Source of the DNA: Lutispora sp.
GTDB taxonomy: Bacteria > Bacillota > Clostridia > Lutisporales > Lutisporaceae
Direction: 5' to 3'
DNA: 8,663 nucleotides
NCBI GenBank assembly: GCA_030834765.1
Contig: JAUQXG010000173.1
Coordinates: 1 to 8,663 of the forward strand
How positions within the stretch are numbered: the first letter of the stretch is position 1; the number at the start of each line of letters is the position of its first letter. The translations under genes and the position numbers were made by a program. The notes beneath the pieces are model-generated. The model saw only the letters and a program-made list of their open reading frames with translations. It was not told the origin of the DNA and did no database searches. Below, piece after piece: positions 1 through 6,250 of the stretch.

Positions 1-435
1 TTACCCCCCTTGAGAGAAAGAAAAGAGGATATACCTCTTTTTGTAAATCACTTCTTGAATGAATTTGCAAAGAAAAATTCCAAGGCTGTACCTATCATTC
101 ATAGTGAAGTAATGAATATATTGAAGGAATATGAATGGAAGGGAAATATTCGAGAACTTAAAAATATAATAGAACACATTATTGTTGTAAATAAAGAAGA
201 TATCATATCGAGAAGCTCTATGCCGGAATACATACAGAAACAGGCAAAAAATAAAAGGAATTATAAGGAATATCCCCTTGATTTAATGGAAGCTATAAAG
301 ATTTTAGAGATAGAAAATATAAAAAAAGCCCTTGAAGCAACAGATAACAATAAGTCCAGAGCAGCTAAGCTTCTTAACATACCAAGAGGAACCCTATATT
401 ATAAAATAGATCAATATAAAATAAAGTGTCAGTAG
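1..435 (+). CDS. prdR: Sigma-54-dependent transcriptional activator, C-terminal part (probable PrdR), 5' truncated
   Basis: The reading frame is open from base 1, so the gene starts before the window; 144 residues are visible. They begin with the LPPLRER-KEDIP segment that follows the AAA+ core in sigma-54 activators. Residues 46-60 carry the sensor-II-type GNIREL stretch with its arginine (Trp47, Gly49, Arg51). Residues 103-140 form a Fis-type helix-turn-helix with the typical NKSRAAKLL and RGTLYYKI helices. The family couples ATP hydrolysis to open-complex formation at -24/-12 promoters. The gene lies just upstream of a sigma-54 promoter that precedes prdC, and in Clostridioides difficile a sigma-54 activator (PrdR) is encoded inside the prd locus, so PrdR is the likely identity. 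The sensory N-terminus is outside the window, so the name rests on context. The family call is secure. Confidence 0.88.
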   Translation, partial: LPPLRERKEDIPLFVNHFLNEFAKKNSKAVPIIHSEVMNILKEYEWKGNIRELKNIIEHIIVVNKEDIISRSSMPEYIQKQAKNKRNYKEYPLDLMEAIKILEIENIKKALEATDNNKSRAAKLLNIPRGTLYYKIDQYKIKCQ

Positions 436-469
436 GAATACAGTGTCTTCCTACTGACACTTTATTTTA
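417..469 (+). terminator. Rho-independent terminator after the sigma-54 activator
   Basis: A perfect 22-bp inverted repeat (arms 417-438 and 448-469, 9-nt loop) ends in a T-rich arm. The left arm includes the last five codons and the TAG stop (433-435) of the activator gene. The arms are A-rich on one side and T-rich on the other, so it could act in both directions. It separates the activator transcript from the sigma-54 promoter downstream. Confidence 0.85.
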
Positions 470-511
470 ATAATACATTAAGCATTGGAATGTCAATAAT
501 TTAACGATAAA

Positions 512-560
512 AGACTTTTAGAAGTGTCAGATAATGAACATGTTATTGAAGTCTAAGACT
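512..560 (+). promoter_or_regulatory. Candidate upstream activator (enhancer) sites for the sigma-54 activator
   Basis: Three short dyads cluster here: AGACTT-TTAG-AAGTGT (512-527, one mismatch), palindrome AACATGTT (537-544) and AGTCT-A-AGACT (550-560). They lie about 85-135 bp upstream of the -24 element, the usual distance for enhancer-binding activators. The shared AGACTT/AAGTCT core suggests a repeated operator. This is inference, since the true binding motif is not known to me. Confidence 0.3.
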
Positions 561-643
561 GGAGGAAAATAAATAAAAAAGATGCAGGCCAGTGTTATGA
601 AGGATTTAGAAGAAATAAAATATTTAATCACAAGGGTTATAAG

Positions 644-660
644 TTGGCATAAGAATTGCT
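644..660 (+). promoter_or_regulatory. Sigma-54 (-24/-12) promoter for prdC and the prd cluster
   Basis: TTGGCAT-AAGAA-TTGCT matches the sigma-54 consensus TTGGCAC-N5-TTGCT at all but one defined position. The invariant GG (646-647) and GC (658-659) have the required 10-nt spacing. Transcription would start near base 671, about 107 nt before the prdC start codon. The sigma-54 activator immediately upstream fits. No second -24/-12 element was found before prdA, prdB or the prdE-prdD fusion. Confidence 0.85.
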
Positions 661-777
661 CTATATATGATAATAAAAAGACAAAGATTTTAGCTTTATC
701 TTAAAGACTTTATCAAAATAGAACCGCAGATAAATTTATGAAAAACGAAAGCATTCTATATTTAAGGAGGGTATCCG

Positions 778-2064
778 TTGAGTAAGTTATATAAAATACT
801 TTTAAAACAGCATATTGGTGCTGTAAATAAACCAGTGATCAGTGTAGGAGATTTTGTAAGGAAAGGCACTTTGATTGCAGAACCATCTGGGCTTGGGGCA
901 AATATTCATTCAAGTATTGATGGCAGAGTGAAAGAAATAGACAAAGATGCAATATTCATTGAAGCAGATAAAGTTCAGAGAGAGGGCTTTCAATCCTTGG
1001 ACAACACTGGCAGCATCATTGATACGATTAAAGCTGCTGGTATTGTGGGCATGGGGGGAGCAGGCTTTCCTACCCATGTTAAGCTGAATGTTCATTTAAA
1101 TGGCGGAGTGGTCATAGCCAATGCTGTAGAATGCGAACCTTTATTAGTTCATAATATGAAACAAATTATTGAAGCGCCAGAGCTTATATATAAAGGCTTA
1201 TGCTATGCGATGGAGGCTTCCAATGCAAAAAGAGGGGTATTTGCTATCAAGGCTAAAAATAAAGAGGCCATTGCAGCTCTTCAAAAAGTGATAAAAAAAG
1301 ATAATATTCAAATAGCAGAGCTGCCTGACATGTATCCTATGGGCGAGGAACGGGCCATCATCCGAGAGGTATTGGGACAACTCCTTGCACCAGATCAACT
1401 GCCGTCAGCAGCGGATGCTGTTGTTTTGAATGTTGAAACCTTATCGAGGATAACAGAAGCAATAGAGCAAAAAAGACCTGTTATATCAAAAAATATAACC
1501 ATCGTTGGAAAATTAAAAAGTGGAATAGAATCTAAAGCTTTTATGGATGTTCCTATAGGCACCACTGTAAGAGAGCTCATTGAAGCAGCTGGCGGCATAG
1601 ATGGGGAATATGGCGAGATTATCATGGGGGGACCCTTTACAGGTGTCAGCGTAGATATTGACCAAGCTATTACGAAAACCAGCGGAGGCATCATCGTAAC
1701 TATGCCATTTATGAAAGAAAAAAGAAGGATGGGACTTTTAGTCTGTGCCTGTGGAGCAAATGAACAGCGATTAAGAGAAATAGCAGCTAAGATGGGAGCA
1801 TCTATAGCAGGCGTTGAAAAATGCAAGCAGGCTGTTGAAATAAAAGGAAGCCTCAAATGTGAAGACCCAGGAAACTGTCCAGGACAAGCTGAAAAGGTGC
1901 TTAAATTAAAAAAGGATGGTGCAGAGGTGCTTTTGATCAGCAATTGCAGTGATTGCACAAATACAGTCATGTGTGTGGCTCCCAAGCTTAAAATGCCAAT
2001 TTATCACTGTACAGATCATGCTATGCGTACTGTAAACCATTCTCTCATAAGAAGATTAAAGTAA
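778..2064 (+). CDS. prdC: Proline reductase-associated electron transfer protein PrdC (RnfC-like)
   Basis: A 428-residue soluble protein of the RnfC/NuoF-like family, thought to pass reducing equivalents (ultimately from NADH) to D-proline reductase. Residues 1-65 resemble the RnfC N-terminal sandwich-hybrid domain. Residues 91-103 carry the glycine-rich GMGGAGFPTHVKL signature of the nucleotide/flavin-binding fold, followed by NAVECEP at 115-121. The C-terminal 110 residues are Cys-rich (Cys323, 325, 349, 361, 367, 390, 393, 399, 411). They lack the paired CxxCxxCxxxCP ferredoxin motifs of true RnfC, so this is PrdC rather than an Rnf subunit. Translation starts at TTG, supported by AAGGAGG at 764-770 with 7-nt spacing and no nearby ATG. 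The gene is first in the sigma-54-driven cluster, 64 nt before prdA. There is no in-frame TGA, so it is not a selenoprotein here. Confidence 0.9.
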   Translation: MSKLYKILLKQHIGAVNKPVISVGDFVRKGTLIAEPSGLGANIHSSIDGRVKEIDKDAIFIEADKVQREGFQSLDNTGSIIDTIKAAGIVGMGGAGFPTHVKLNVHLNGGVVIANAVECEPLLVHNMKQIIEAPELIYKGLCYAMEASNAKRGVFAIKAKNKEAIAALQKVIKKDNIQIAELPDMYPMGEERAIIREVLGQLLAPDQLPSAADAVVLNVETLSRITEAIEQKRPVISKNITIVGKLKSGIESKAFMDVPIGTTVRELIEAAGGIDGEYGEIIMGGPFTGVSVDIDQAITKTSGGIIVTMPFMKEKRRMGLLVCACGANEQRLREIAAKMGASIAGVEKCKQAVEIKGSLKCEDPGNCPGQAEKVLKLKKDGAEVLLISNCSDCTNTVMCVAPKLKMPIYHCTDHAMRTVNHSLIRRLK

Positions 2065-2128
2065 AGATGTTTTAAATAAAGCGCAATGCTTTTTTAAATA
2101 AAAATCATGAAATTAAAGGAGGAAAGCT

Positions 2129-3871
2129 ATGTCTATTACAAAGGAATCTGCTAATCAACACAAAAACGATCCGGCAATTGTTTGCTGCCGAACTACAAAG
2201 GGGACAGTAATAAGCCCAAGTGATCTTGAAGATCCAGCTATACTGCCGGATTTAGAAGAATCAGGCCTTGTCACAATACCTGAAAATGTTCTGAAAATCG
2301 GTCAGGTTATAGGGGCAAAACTGCTTAAGGATATTGATGGATTGACTCCTATTACTGCTGATTTATTAGAGGGGATCATCGAAGAGAAAAAAGAAAAAAG
2401 CAATGTGGAAAATGGAGGTAATAAAGTGGAGAAGGTATCTGGCAATAAAGAAGCAACATTTAGCGGCGGCTTCGTTCGTCTAAGCGTTGACCAAATGAAT
2501 GGCGTAAATCTAGAATTTCCAGTTGAAGTCCTTAACAGTGGTCTTATAAAAGCATCATCACAAGCTCCTGCTGGAAAAGTAGAAAAAATAGAAGATGAAA
2601 CTGTCAACACATTAAAAAGAAGAGAATTCGCTGTTAAAAAGGTAGAGCTAGGTAAAGAAACTTCCTTTAAGAATGGTGTATTGGTTATAAGAGAAGCTCT
2701 TTGCAAGGAAGCACTCAAGGCCGATCCATTAACCAAAAAGATTGAAATGGATATTATAACACCTGATAACAGACATCAATATTCAAATACCATCATGGAT
2801 GTAATTCCTATCGCAGCTAAAGTTGAAGGCGGTCTTGGAAATGGAATTACCAATATCATGAATGATGTTGTATTTATACTTACAGGACTTGATGAAAACG
2901 GTCTGCAAGTGCATGAATTTGGTTCCTGCGAAGGGTACTTAGATGAAAAAATATCCTATGGAAAACCTGGCTGCCCAGATCAAAAGGATATCATGGTAAG
3001 AGTGCATGTAACCATAGCAGCCAATACAGGTATGGAAAGAAGAGGTCCTTATGCTGCTCATAAAGCTTGCGATGTGATTATTCAGGAAATAAGAGAAGTA
3101 TTAAAGAAAGCATCTGCTTCAGAAGCGGTTAAAGAAGAAGTATGCAATGAAGTGGTAAGACATGGTCGTCCTCGTGTTGTTCTTGTAAAAGAAATCATGG
3201 GTCAAGGAGCTATGCATGACAATGTAATGCTTCCAACAGAACCAGCTGGAGTACTAGGCGGACGTCAAAATGTTGACCTTGGAAACGTGCCTGTAGTATT
3301 ATCAGCAAATGAAGTAAGAGACGGCGGAATCCATGCGTTAACCTGCATAGGCCCAGCATCAAAGGAAGATACCCGTCACTATTTCAGAGAGCCACTGCTT
3401 GAAGCAATGGCCAATGATGAAGAGATCAACCTAGTAGGCGTAGTATTCATAGGAAGCCCACAAGTAAATGATGAAAAAACCTTCGTGGCGAAGAGATTAG
3501 GAACATTAGCAGGAACCATGAATATAGAAGGGGCTATTGTTACGACAGAAGGCTTTGGAAACAATCACATTGACTTCGCTTTAAATATTGAAGAAATAGG
3601 CAAAAGAGGCATCAATGTAGTAGGGGTCACCTATGCTGCTTATCAAGGACAATTGGTAGTAGGCAATCAATATATGGATGCAATGATAGAGGTAAATAAG
3701 GATGCAGGCGGCTTTGAATCAGAGATATTGGGAGAAAATACAATATGCCCTGAAGATGCTGATCGTGCAGTGCTTATGCTGAAAACTAAAATGGCAGGCA
3801 TTCCTATAGAAGCAGCTGACCGCAAATGGGATAATGCAGTGATTCAAGCAAATCAAAAATTAGTGAAATAG
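2129..3871 (+). CDS. prdA: D-proline reductase proprotein PrdA (pyruvoyl-forming)
   Basis: A 580-residue precursor of the two PrdA-derived subunits of D-proline reductase, which with PrdB cleaves the C-alpha-N bond of D-proline to give 5-aminovalerate. In the family the chain cuts itself before a conserved cysteine, which becomes the N-terminal pyruvoyl group that binds substrate. The site is clear here: T405-Cys406-IGPASK, with Cys406 at 3344-3346. The predicted products are residues 1-405 and 406-580. Residues 1-80 form an N-terminal domain with a Cys19-Cys20 pair. Residues 82-110 are a Lys/Glu/Asn-rich linker. Residues 165-404 and 407-560 are the two regions whose paralogues recur in the fused gene at 4919-6160. 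ATG is preceded by GGAGG at 2118-2122 with 6-nt spacing. Length and layout match the family. Confidence 0.95.
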   Translation: MSITKESANQHKNDPAIVCCRTTKGTVISPSDLEDPAILPDLEESGLVTIPENVLKIGQVIGAKLLKDIDGLTPITADLLEGIIEEKKEKSNVENGGNKVEKVSGNKEATFSGGFVRLSVDQMNGVNLEFPVEVLNSGLIKASSQAPAGKVEKIEDETVNTLKRREFAVKKVELGKETSFKNGVLVIREALCKEALKADPLTKKIEMDIITPDNRHQYSNTIMDVIPIAAKVEGGLGNGITNIMNDVVFILTGLDENGLQVHEFGSCEGYLDEKISYGKPGCPDQKDIMVRVHVTIAANTGMERRGPYAAHKACDVIIQEIREVLKKASASEAVKEEVCNEVVRHGRPRVVLVKEIMGQGAMHDNVMLPTEPAGVLGGRQNVDLGNVPVVLSANEVRDGGIHALTCIGPASKEDTRHYFREPLLEAMANDEEINLVGVVFIGSPQVNDEKTFVAKRLGTLAGTMNIEGAIVTTEGFGNNHIDFALNIEEIGKRGINVVGVTYAAYQGQLVVGNQYMDAMIEVNKDAGGFESEILGENTICPEDADRAVLMLKTKMAGIPIEAADRKWDNAVIQANQKLVK

Positions 3872-3880
3872 GTGATTTTA

Positions 3881-4069
3881 ATGAACATTGAATTAGAACC
3901 AAAGCTTTTACGCGGTAAAATCTTAAAAGTCACAGAAATCGGCGTGCAAATAGAGCTGAAAGGAAGAATGGGACTGATCACCCTGCCATTAAGATCCGTT
4001 TTTACAGATAAAAAACTGGAAGAGAACGACGAAGTAGAAATCTATATGAGTTATGCGAAAGTGTTATAA
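3881..4069 (+). CDS. Small prd-cluster protein between prdA and prdB, function unknown
   Basis: A 62-residue protein starting at ATG 3881, with AGGTG (3870-3874) as ribosome binding site 6 nt upstream. An in-frame GTG at 3872 overlaps that site and is less likely to be the start. The sequence is rich in beta-branched residues and glycine (GKILKVTEIGVQIELKG) and looks like a small beta-barrel resembling an S1/OB-type fold, a reading by eye only. There are no cysteines, membrane segments or signal peptide. The gene starts 9 nt after the prdA stop and is followed by prdB 29 nt later, so it is surely co-transcribed and probably translationally linked. A small ORF at this place occurs in other prd clusters, and I recall an NCBI family named after C. 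botulinum CBO2463/CBO2479 proteins. Its role is unknown; an assembly or maturation aid is a guess. Confidence 0.75.
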   Translation: MNIELEPKLLRGKILKVTEIGVQIELKGRMGLITLPLRSVFTDKKLEENDEVEIYMSYAKVL

Positions 4070-4098
4070 AAATATTACTAGTAGGAGGAGATATATAA

Positions 4099-4824
4099 AT
4101 GAATTTAACAACTGCAAGAGGAATGAAATCAGAGATTTATGCACCGGTAACACCACCACCGGTTTGGGCACCATTGACGAAACCCCTTAAAGAATGCAGA
4201 GTAGCATTTCTTACAGCTGGAGGAATACATCTAAAAACACAAAAACCTTTTAACTTAGCTGGGGATTATACATTCAGAGAAATACCATCCGATACACCAT
4301 CCTCAGAATTGATGTGCAGCCATGGTGGCTTTGACAACAGTGATATCAATAAAGACGTGAATGCCATGTTCCCAATAGATAGACTTCGTGAATTAGTAAA
4401 AGAAGGCTTTATAGGAAGCTTATCACCAGTGTTTGTAGGCTTCATGGGCGGCGGCGGAAATGTTGATAAGTTCAGAGAAGAATCAGGACCAGCCATCGCT
4501 GAAATTCTTAAAAAAGAAAAGACAGATATAGCAATACTTACAGGAGGCTGCGGAACTTGCCATCGTTCTGCCACTATTGTACAAAGAGCAGTAGAAGCTG
4601 TGGGGATCGCAACGATCATCATCGCGGCATTGCCACCTATTGCAAAACAACAAGGTGCTCCTCGTATTGCGGCAGCACATGTTCCCATTGGTTCAAATGC
4701 AGGCGAGCCAAATAATAAAGAGATGCAAACTGCAATATTGAAGGATTCATTGAATGCAATGACAAAGATGGAGCATTTCGGAGAAATGATTATGCTTCCT
4801 TATGAGTACAGACATAACGTTTAA
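4099..4824 (+). CDS. prdB: D-proline reductase subunit PrdB, cysteine form (Cys in place of Sec)
   Basis: A 241-residue subunit of D-proline reductase related to GrdB of glycine reductase. In the characterised Clostridium sticklandii enzyme it carries the selenocysteine that attacks the substrate. The N-terminus (ITPPPVW-like PVTPPPVW at 17-24), the NLAGDYTFR and DTPSSELMCSHGG segments, MFPIDRLRELV and FMGGGG are all family hallmarks. The redox motif at residues 148-154 is GGCGTCH-like: codon 151 (4549-4551) is TGC, not TGA, so the U-x-x-C pair is Cys151-x-x-Cys154 here. The ORF is full length with no internal stop, so this is a Cys homologue rather than a misread selenoprotein. GGAGGAG at 4084-4090 is 8 nt before ATG. 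A strong hairpin follows the gene. Confidence 0.94.
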   Translation: MNLTTARGMKSEIYAPVTPPPVWAPLTKPLKECRVAFLTAGGIHLKTQKPFNLAGDYTFREIPSDTPSSELMCSHGGFDNSDINKDVNAMFPIDRLRELVKEGFIGSLSPVFVGFMGGGGNVDKFREESGPAIAEILKKEKTDIAILTGGCGTCHRSATIVQRAVEAVGIATIIIAALPPIAKQQGAPRIAAAHVPIGSNAGEPNNKEMQTAILKDSLNAMTKMEHFGEMIMLPYEYRHNV

Positions 4825-4846
4825 AATAAAATAATAAACGCTTCCT

Positions 4847-4888
4847 GAAAAAGCATCGGATGTATCTTCATATGTCCGATGTTTTTTC
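4847..4888 (+). terminator. Hairpin terminator or attenuator between prdB and the prdE-prdD fusion
   Basis: Bases 4847-4865 and 4870-4888 pair over 19 positions (three G-T wobbles) around a CTTC tetraloop. The core is CATCGGA/TCCGATG, flanked by A5 and T6 runs, so it resembles a terminator in both directions. It ends 30 nt before the next start codon. Since no promoter is evident between it and that gene, partial read-through is probable, which would lower expression of the fusion relative to prdA and prdB. Confidence 0.75.
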
Positions 4889-4918
4889 AATCAATAGGAA
4901 TAATCAGAGGTGAATAGT

Positions 4919-6160
4919 ATGGGAATCGGACCATCAACGAAAGAAACAACACTGCATCATTTTAGAGATCCTTTGGTGGAGATTGTGTCAGCAGATAAAG
5001 AAATAGACCTTTTAGGAATCATTGTAGAAGGAACACCAGAAATAAACCGTGATAAAGTGTTTGTTGCTCAAAGATCAGCAGCCATGGTGGAAGCCATGAG
5101 AGCCGACGGGGCTATCGTTTCTATAGATAGCTGGGGAAACAGCCATATAGATTTTACTTCGCTTATTGAAGCCATAGGCAAGAAAAAGGTTCCCACAGTA
5201 GGCATGAGTTTCGTGGGAAATCAGGCAGCCTTTGTGGTTACAAACAAATATATGGATACCATCATTGATTTTAATAAAACTCAATCCGGTATAGAAACTA
5301 CCGTTGTAGGTGAAAACAATGTAGTAGAAATGGATGCTATAAAAGCCCTAGCAATCCTTAAGCTGAAGATGAAAAAAAAGGAAGAAGTCAAAGAGCATTC
5401 AGAAGATGAAATTAAATTGAGAAAGCTTTGTATGAAAACCTTTTACATCAATCAAGTTTTATTTGGCGAGAAAAACAAAATAGATAAAGATGTTTTATAT
5501 ATAAATAAGGCTATGGAAGGTGAGGCTTCAAAAGAAGATCATAGAATCGAAAGTTTAAAAATCAACATCATACCCCCAGCTAATCATGATATGTTTATAA
5601 ATTCTATTTTGGATTTTTCTCCTATCGCCACAAAGGTGATAGGAGAAGCAGGTGAAGGGGTTACCCATGCTTTGACGGGTGTGGCAGTTATGATCACTGG
5701 AGTTGAGACATGCGGCTTTCAAGCAGCCAATATAGGCTCTTCTGAAGGCATATTAAAAGAACAAGTTCAATTTGGAAGAAGAGGAACCCCATCAGAAAAG
5801 GATATCATCATACATGTGGATGTCGTATTAAAAGATGGAGAAGGCAGAACCAGAGCAGGGATTATGGCAGCTCATAAAGCCTGCGATAAAATAGTTCAGG
5901 GAATAAGGGATTGCTTGAAGGATATGAATCATACATTGCCCGATGAAAAACATGAATATTTTGATATCATAAGGCCAGGCAGAAAAAAGGTTGTAATCAT
6001 AAAGCAAGTTTCAGGACTAGGCTGTATGTATGATACAGGGGTATTCCCCTATGAGCCTGGCGGATTTATAGGCTGTAGGTCCATAATAGACCTAGGCAAT
6101 ATGCCATTGATGTTAAGCTCCAATGAATATAGAGATGGAGCTATAAGAGCAATGTCATAG
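4919..6160 (+). CDS. PrdE-PrdD fusion protein, circularly permuted PrdA paralogue without the pyruvoyl cysteine
   Basis: A 413-residue protein with two PrdA-like parts in reversed order. Residues 1-152 (IGPSTKETTLHHFRDPL onward, with WGNSHIDF and VVGEN) resemble PrdA 407-560, as PrdE does. Residues 166-413 (PANHDMFINS, DFSPIATKV, GIMAAHKACD, PGRKKVVIIKQ, SNEYRDGAI) resemble PrdA 165-404, as PrdD does. The protein begins at MGIGP where PrdA has TCIGP, and ends at RDGAIRAMS just where PrdA reaches that cysteine, so no pyruvoyl group can form. ATG 4919 is preferred because AGAGGTG (4906-4912) is its ribosome binding site; the GTG at 4910 overlaps it. PrdD and PrdE are separate proteins in species I know. 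Their roles are unproven, and a structural or maturation partner of PrdA is likely. An A8 run marks the junction. Confidence 0.88.
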   Translation: MGIGPSTKETTLHHFRDPLVEIVSADKEIDLLGIIVEGTPEINRDKVFVAQRSAAMVEAMRADGAIVSIDSWGNSHIDFTSLIEAIGKKKVPTVGMSFVGNQAAFVVTNKYMDTIIDFNKTQSGIETTVVGENNVVEMDAIKALAILKLKMKKKEEVKEHSEDEIKLRKLCMKTFYINQVLFGEKNKIDKDVLYINKAMEGEASKEDHRIESLKINIIPPANHDMFINSILDFSPIATKVIGEAGEGVTHALTGVAVMITGVETCGFQAANIGSSEGILKEQVQFGRRGTPSEKDIIIHVDVVLKDGEGRTRAGIMAAHKACDKIVQGIRDCLKDMNHTLPDEKHEYFDIIRPGRKKVVIIKQVSGLGCMYDTGVFPYEPGGFIGCRSIIDLGNMPLMLSSNEYRDGAIRAMS

Positions 6161-6162
6161 AT

Positions 6163-6197
6163 GATTTGTATAAATTAAAAAATAATTTATACAAATC
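6163..6197 (+). repeat. Perfect 15-bp inverted repeat after the prdE-prdD fusion
   Basis: GATTTGTATAAATTA (6163-6177) and its exact reverse complement (6183-6197) flank an A5 loop, two bases after the TAG stop of the fusion gene. The stem is very AT-rich and no T-run follows, so it is a poor classical terminator. It ends 2 nt before a TTGACA -35 box, so it might be a transcript end, an operator, or both. Confidence 0.7.
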
Positions 6198-6199
6198 AG

Positions 6200-6226
6200 T
6201 TGACAAAAAGTAAGCTATGATATAAA
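6200..6226 (+). promoter_or_regulatory. Probable housekeeping promoter of the ABC transporter operon
   Basis: A perfect -35 TTGACA (6200-6205) is followed after 15 bp by TATAAA (6221-6226), a spacing slightly shorter than ideal. Transcription would start near 6233, before the T-box stem I that begins at about 6251. A perfect TATAAT at 6241-6246 with a weak -35 (ATGATA, 6217-6222) is an alternative, but would start transcription at the very edge of stem I. Confidence 0.6.
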
Positions 6227-6250
6227 CTAAAAAACAATATTATAATCCAA

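Larger units (their letters stand above)
470..777 (+). other. Intergenic regulatory region upstream of prdC
   Basis: No convincing gene lies between the activator terminator and prdC. The region holds small dyads (512-560), a sigma-54 promoter (644-660), an AT-rich untranslated leader of about 107 nt, and the prdC ribosome binding site AAGGAGG at 764-770. CTTTATC occurs twice in the leader (694-700 and 708-714), with no clear meaning. I see no riboswitch fold. Confidence 0.7.

Noticed and set aside
582..704. A 40-codon ORF (MQASVMKDLEEIKYL...) downstream of GGAGG at 561-565 on the + strand.
   Set aside because: GGAGG is 16 nt from the ATG, too far; only a non-standard ATA would be well spaced. 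The sigma-54 promoter lies inside it, and I recognise no family.
1395..1985. 196-codon open frame on the minus strand opposite prdC, with similar minus-strand frames opposite prdA and prdB.
   Set aside because: They lie wholly within well-supported genes and show no recognisable domains; they are shadows of the + strand coding.
2078..2095. Small hairpin AAAGC-GCAAT-GCTTT followed by T bases between prdC and prdA.
   Set aside because: The stem has only five pairs, two of them G-C, too weak to call a terminator in an operon.
4910..4918. GTG start for the prdE-prdD fusion and, likewise, GTG 3872 for the small protein.
   Set aside because: Each GTG is part of the purine-rich ribosome binding site of the ATG just downstream, which has the better spacing.
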